A stretch of DNA of 16,943 bases from Clostridia bacterium (GTDB taxonomy: Bacteria > Bacillota > Clostridia > CAKSNL01 > HGM11501): the NCBI GenBank assembly GCA_030535815.1, contig JAUNRD010000011.1, forward strand, positions 1 through 16,943, in the 5' to 3' direction. Positions 14,013 to 16,943 of the stretch are shown here, in pieces. A model generated the notes under the pieces. It was not told the origin of the DNA. It worked only from the letters and a program-made list of their open reading frames with translations, and made no database searches. The position numbers and the translations under genes were made by a program. Each line of letters begins with the position of its first letter. Position 1 is the stretch's first letter.

Positions 14013-16943
14013 ATGAAATCAAGAATATTGGCATTAATACTTGCATTAAGTATGCTTTTGTCATTTGCTTCTGCTTTTCCGGCTTCGGCAAACGAATATG
14101 TTTGCTATATTGGCGACGATGCAGAAACGGGAACAATGTATAAGAGTATAAAAGAAGCAATAGAGTCATTGGGAAGTTGCAACAGAACAACAATTCATCT
14201 TCTTTGCGATACAACCTGGGACTCTATGACGATAAGCGGGGAAGAGGATTTTGCAATTGACGGCACAAATCCGGATGGAGAGAACTTTAAGGTTACACTC
14301 CTGGGAAATGTTACTGTTAAGGTATATAGCACAAGAGCATATTTTACCAATGTAACCATCGATCTGAATCAGTATCATTTTCATATTGGCGGTAACGGAG
14401 AAATGCACCTTGAAAGCGGAGCTGTTATTACTAATGGCTACGACTCAACAAACGGCGGCGGTGCGGCTTTTGTTGAAGCCGGATATGTTTATATGTATGA
14501 AGGCAGCGTGGTTGAAAACTGCGAAGCGAAGAGTAACGGTGGTGCATTCCGCTTAAACGGCGCAAAAGGCTTTAATATGCAGGGCGGTATAATCAGAAAC
14601 TGTGTATCCGGAGATAAGGGCGGAGCTATTGCGGCAGTTGGTAGCGGATCTAAAGTAAATCTTACAGGCGGTGAAATCACGGGAAATACCGCTGTAACAG
14701 GTGGCGGAGCCATCTATGTCGACAGCGCCAGCAAAATAAATGTTTCCGAAAGCGCTGAAGTAACAGGTAACACACTTTCCGATGAAACAACTGTGAACAA
14801 CCTGGAAGTAAGTGACTCTTCTTCACTTACTGTAACCGGTGCTTTGACAGGCGAAATCGGCATAACAATGACAAGTGCAAAAAAAGGAAGCGAAATCGGA
14901 AATGTGAGTGATGAATCCCTTACAGAACTTACGGGGCTTTCATATGATAACGGAACTTTTGACCTTTCCGTAATAGGCGGAAAAATAATTGCAATGGGCG
15001 ACTATGTTTGCTACATAGGTGACGATGAAGCATCAGGCACCAAATATAAAACCCTTAAAGCGGCCATTGAAGGAGCAGGAGACAAAAATGTTACAATTCA
15101 TCTTGTTTCGGATGCTCTCTGGGAGGGAATGAATGCAACAGCCGGAGCTGACTTTATAATTACCGGCGAAAACGGCGACGGAGAGAACTTTAAGGTTAAG
15201 CTGCTCGGAAACGTTACCGTAAGGGGCTATTCCAACAGAGCATATTTTGAAAATGTAACTGTTGACTTAAACGGTTATCACTTCAATGTTACCGGAAACG
15301 GCGAAATGACATTGAATGACGGTGCAATCCTTGAAAACGGTTACGACACGGCAAGCGGTGGCGGATGTGCCTTTGTTGAGGCGGCTAAATTCACGATGAA
15401 CGAAGGCAGCTTAATTAAAAACTGCGAAGCTGACAGCGTTGGCGGTGCACTTCGCTTAAACGGTGCAACCTTTACAATGAATGGCGGAACAATTGAAGGA
15501 TGTACAGCAGAAGAACATGGCGGTGCTGTTGCCGTAATAGGAAGCGCATCAAAGGTTATTCTGACGGGCGGTGAAATTAAAGGAAACACCGCAAAAATTG
15601 GCGGAGGCGGAATTTATGCCGATGCATCAAGTACGGTAAGTTTATCGGGCGGAATTAAGATTACAGGGAATACCTTGTCGGAAGATGATTCGGCAAACAA
15701 CCTTGAAACCGTATCTGCCGACAAGCTCACTCTTACAGGAAATCTTACAGGCAAAGTAGGACTTACTTTCCCGAATGCTAAAAACGGCACCGTAATAGGA
15801 AGCACAGATAGTACAGCCTTTACCGGTGCAGAAAATATTTATTCTGATGCTGACAGCGAACTTACAGGCACTATAAATGAAGAATCAAAGCTTGTTTTTG
15901 AAAAAAGAAGTGCAGAAGAAATAACTCTTGAGGAAATTAAAAAGGAAGCAGAAAAAGAATTAAAGGCTTTAACTGACGGTGATATATCTTCATACCTTTC
16001 AGAAATTACATATGCAACAAGCGAAAAGGCTGTTTATGACATTCTTGATTCTGCCGCAGAAGAGCTTGGAGCAGAAGTTATAAACCTTCCTTATAATAAT
16101 AGCTTTGATATTACATCAGCCGAAATTTTGTATCAGGGCGTTTCATCGGAGGGTGAAGAGCTTTCCGACACCTCTGTTGTAAAGGCGGAAGCATCAGGCA
16201 TTACTGCAACAGGACTCGGACGAGCTGTTGTGAAATCCGGAGAAAAGAAATACCTTGTAAAAACAGAAAAAGCTAAAATGGCGGTTGTTCTTGTAACAGG
16301 ACAGAGTAACTCTGCCGGTGCGGAATCCAACTATGAAGAAGCACCATCTGCAACAGGGGACTATAAAGGACGCTATCTTGTTACAAACTCCATGGACTGG
16401 ACACTTTCCGTTGACAATATGTCGATGGAAAACGCCGTATATACGGCAGAAAATGGCGGTAAGCCTGAAAATCCTGTAGGCTCATGGTCACAATTTACCT
16501 GGGGCGCAGGTACTGCAAATCAGCTCGGTGCACGTCTTTCCGATGAATGGGATATGACTATCTGGGTTGTAAATGCAGGCAGAAGCGGATACCGTATGGA
16601 ATATTTCGACCCTGCGAAGGAAGACCATCACGGATATAATAACGTGGTTAAGTATATGAATAAGGCGTTTGCCCTTATAGAAGAAGACGGACACTACGAA
16701 GTTGACGAGGATAAAACAGGTATGTTCTGGATTCAGGGCTGCTCAAACAGCGGAACTTCCATGGATGAATACAGAACCATGTTTATGAATATGTACGAGG
16801 GCTTTTCTGAAGATCTTGGCATAAACTATGCAGGAATCTGGCTTGTTCGTGCAGGAAGGAGCACAAACGTACCTGAAGATTTTAATATGACAGGCCCCCG
16901 TCTTGCACAGCTTTATATGGCAAATTCATCGGCTGATGCATAT
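14013..16943 (+). CDS. Secreted two-module beta-helix protein fused to an SGNH/GQSN-type carbohydrate esterase (3' end missing)
   Basis: The first 977 residues are present and the frame is open at the window end. The start at 14013 follows GAGGG by 6 bases. A signal peptide covers about residues 1-26 (cleavage after PASA). Two beta-helix modules begin at Cys 31 and Cys 333. A region of about 120 residues follows (about 630-752), opening with a charged helical stretch that includes LEEIKKEAEKELKAL. From residue 756 the sequence matches the sialate O-acetylesterase-like SASA/CE6 group: VVLVTGQSNSAG with nucleophile candidate Ser 765, a NAGRSG block (854-859), and FWIQGC (905-910). The usual QGE motif is QGC here. 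The Asp/His end of the catalytic triad would lie beyond the window. The enzyme probably removes acetyl groups from a glycan outside the cell. Family assignment is good; activity and substrate are unproven. Confidence 0.87.
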   Translation, partial: MKSRILALILALSMLLSFASAFPASANEYVCYIGDDAETGTMYKSIKEAIESLGSCNRTTIHLLCDTTWDSMTISGEEDFAIDGTNPDGENFKVTLLGNVTVKVYSTRAYFTNVTIDLNQYHFHIGGNGEMHLESGAVITNGYDSTNGGGAAFVEAGYVYMYEGSVVENCEAKSNGGAFRLNGAKGFNMQGGIIRNCVSGDKGGAIAAVGSGSKVNLTGGEITGNTAVTGGGAIYVDSASKINVSESAEVTGNTLSDETTVNNLEVSDSSSLTVTGALTGEIGITMTSAKKGSEIGNVSDESLTELTGLSYDNGTFDLSVIGGKIIAMGDYVCYIGDDEASGTKYKTLKAAIEGAGDKNVTIHLVSDALWEGMNATAGADFIITGENGDGENFKVKLLGNVTVRGYSNRAYFENVTVDLNGYHFNVTGNGEMTLNDGAILENGYDTASGGGCAFVEAAKFTMNEGSLIKNCEADSVGGALRLNGATFTMNGGTIEGCTAEEHGGAVAVIGSASKVILTGGEIKGNTAKIGGGGIYADASSTVSLSGGIKITGNTLSEDDSANNLETVSADKLTLTGNLTGKVGLTFPNAKNGTVIGSTDSTAFTGAENIYSDADSELTGTINEESKLVFEKRSAEEITLEEIKKEAEKELKALTDGDISSYLSEITYATSEKAVYDILDSAAEELGAEVINLPYNNSFDITSAEILYQGVSSEGEELSDTSVVKAEASGITATGLGRAVVKSGEKKYLVKTEKAKMAVVLVTGQSNSAGAESNYEEAPSATGDYKGRYLVTNSMDWTLSVDNMSMENAVYTAENGGKPENPVGSWSQFTWGAGTANQLGARLSDEWDMTIWVVNAGRSGYRMEYFDPAKEDHHGYNNVVKYMNKAFALIEEDGHYEVDEDKTGMFWIQGCSNSGTSMDEYRTMFMNMYEGFSEDLGINYAGIWLVRAGRSTNVPEDFNMTGPRLAQLYMANSSADAY
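14103..15900 (+). repeat. Two tandem beta-helix module repeats (906-base period)
   Basis: The units start at 14103 and 15009. Both open with VCYIGDD and contain NVT(I/V)DLN strands, GGGAAF or GGGCAF coils and GGAIAAV or GGAVAVI coils. Unit 1 is closer to module 1 of the protein at 10488 than to its own neighbour, showing exchange or duplication between genes. Confidence 0.85.
14181..14230 (+). repeat. 50-base exact repeat, copy 2
   Basis: Identical to 10734-10783. The flanking bases differ at synonymous positions (GTAAC against GCAAC upstream, GACA against GACG downstream), so the exact tract is bounded on both sides. Confidence 0.9.

Noticed and set aside
5370..15900. CRISPR or minisatellite-type array
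   Set aside because: The repeats are about 0.9-1.0 kb protein-coding modules with sequence divergence, not short identical units with spacers.

Overview
The window looks like a stretch of chromosome from an anaerobic Gram-positive bacterium of the Clostridia (Bacillota), plausibly a gut or rumen member. The evidence is strong AGGAGG-type ribosome binding sites before every gene, sigma-A promoters with perfect -35 and -10 boxes, a TTG start, short Gram-positive signal peptides with no lipobox, and C-terminal copper-amine-oxidase-like 'stalk' domains typical of secreted clostridial proteins. No RNA gene, insertion sequence, phage gene or CRISPR array is visible. All genes are on the + strand.

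Region 1 (1-2362) is a small regulatory and metabolic pair: a Gfo/Idh/MocA-family NAD(P)-dependent oxidoreductase (95-1153) followed by an intrinsic terminator, then a LacI-family repressor (1424-2362). Each gene has its own promoter of exactly TTGACA-N17-TATAAT, and an identical 17-base element, CGTGTATGTTGACACGA, overlaps the -35 box in both. This is best read as the repressor's operator: the repressor probably controls itself and the sugar-type dehydrogenase.

Region 2 (2363-2548) is a non-coding spacer holding four consecutive GC-rich hairpins, two of them perfect and capped by GCAA tetraloops. It has no convincing terminator T-run and no copy of the operator. It may be a structured RNA leader, a small RNA, or a dispersed palindromic element.

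Region 3 (2549 to the end) is an apparent operon of exported proteins with gaps of 13, 18, 20 and 79 bases. In order it encodes: a glycoside-hydrolase-like protein with an N-terminal carbohydrate-binding-like domain and C-terminal CBM9/DOMON-like and stalk domains; a 1732-residue protein with four beta-helix modules, two F5/8 type C (CBM32-like) domains and a stalk domain; a 1083-residue protein with three beta-helix modules and an unrecognised C-terminal domain; a 57-residue peptide with a Lys-rich N-terminus and no signal peptide; and an incomplete protein with two beta-helix modules fused to an SGNH/GQSN-type carbohydrate esterase, cut by the window end. The three large proteins share one module of about 300-330 residues, present nine times in all. 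It contains GGA(I/V/F) repeats and Cys residues about 26 residues apart in adjacent predicted coils.

Taken together, the operon looks like an extracellular apparatus for binding and processing a polysaccharide, with enzymes, lectin-like domains and a family of related beta-helix surface proteins. The substrate cannot be read from the sequence. The most novel elements are the expanding beta-helix module family, the small peptide inside the operon, and the hairpin array in front of it.
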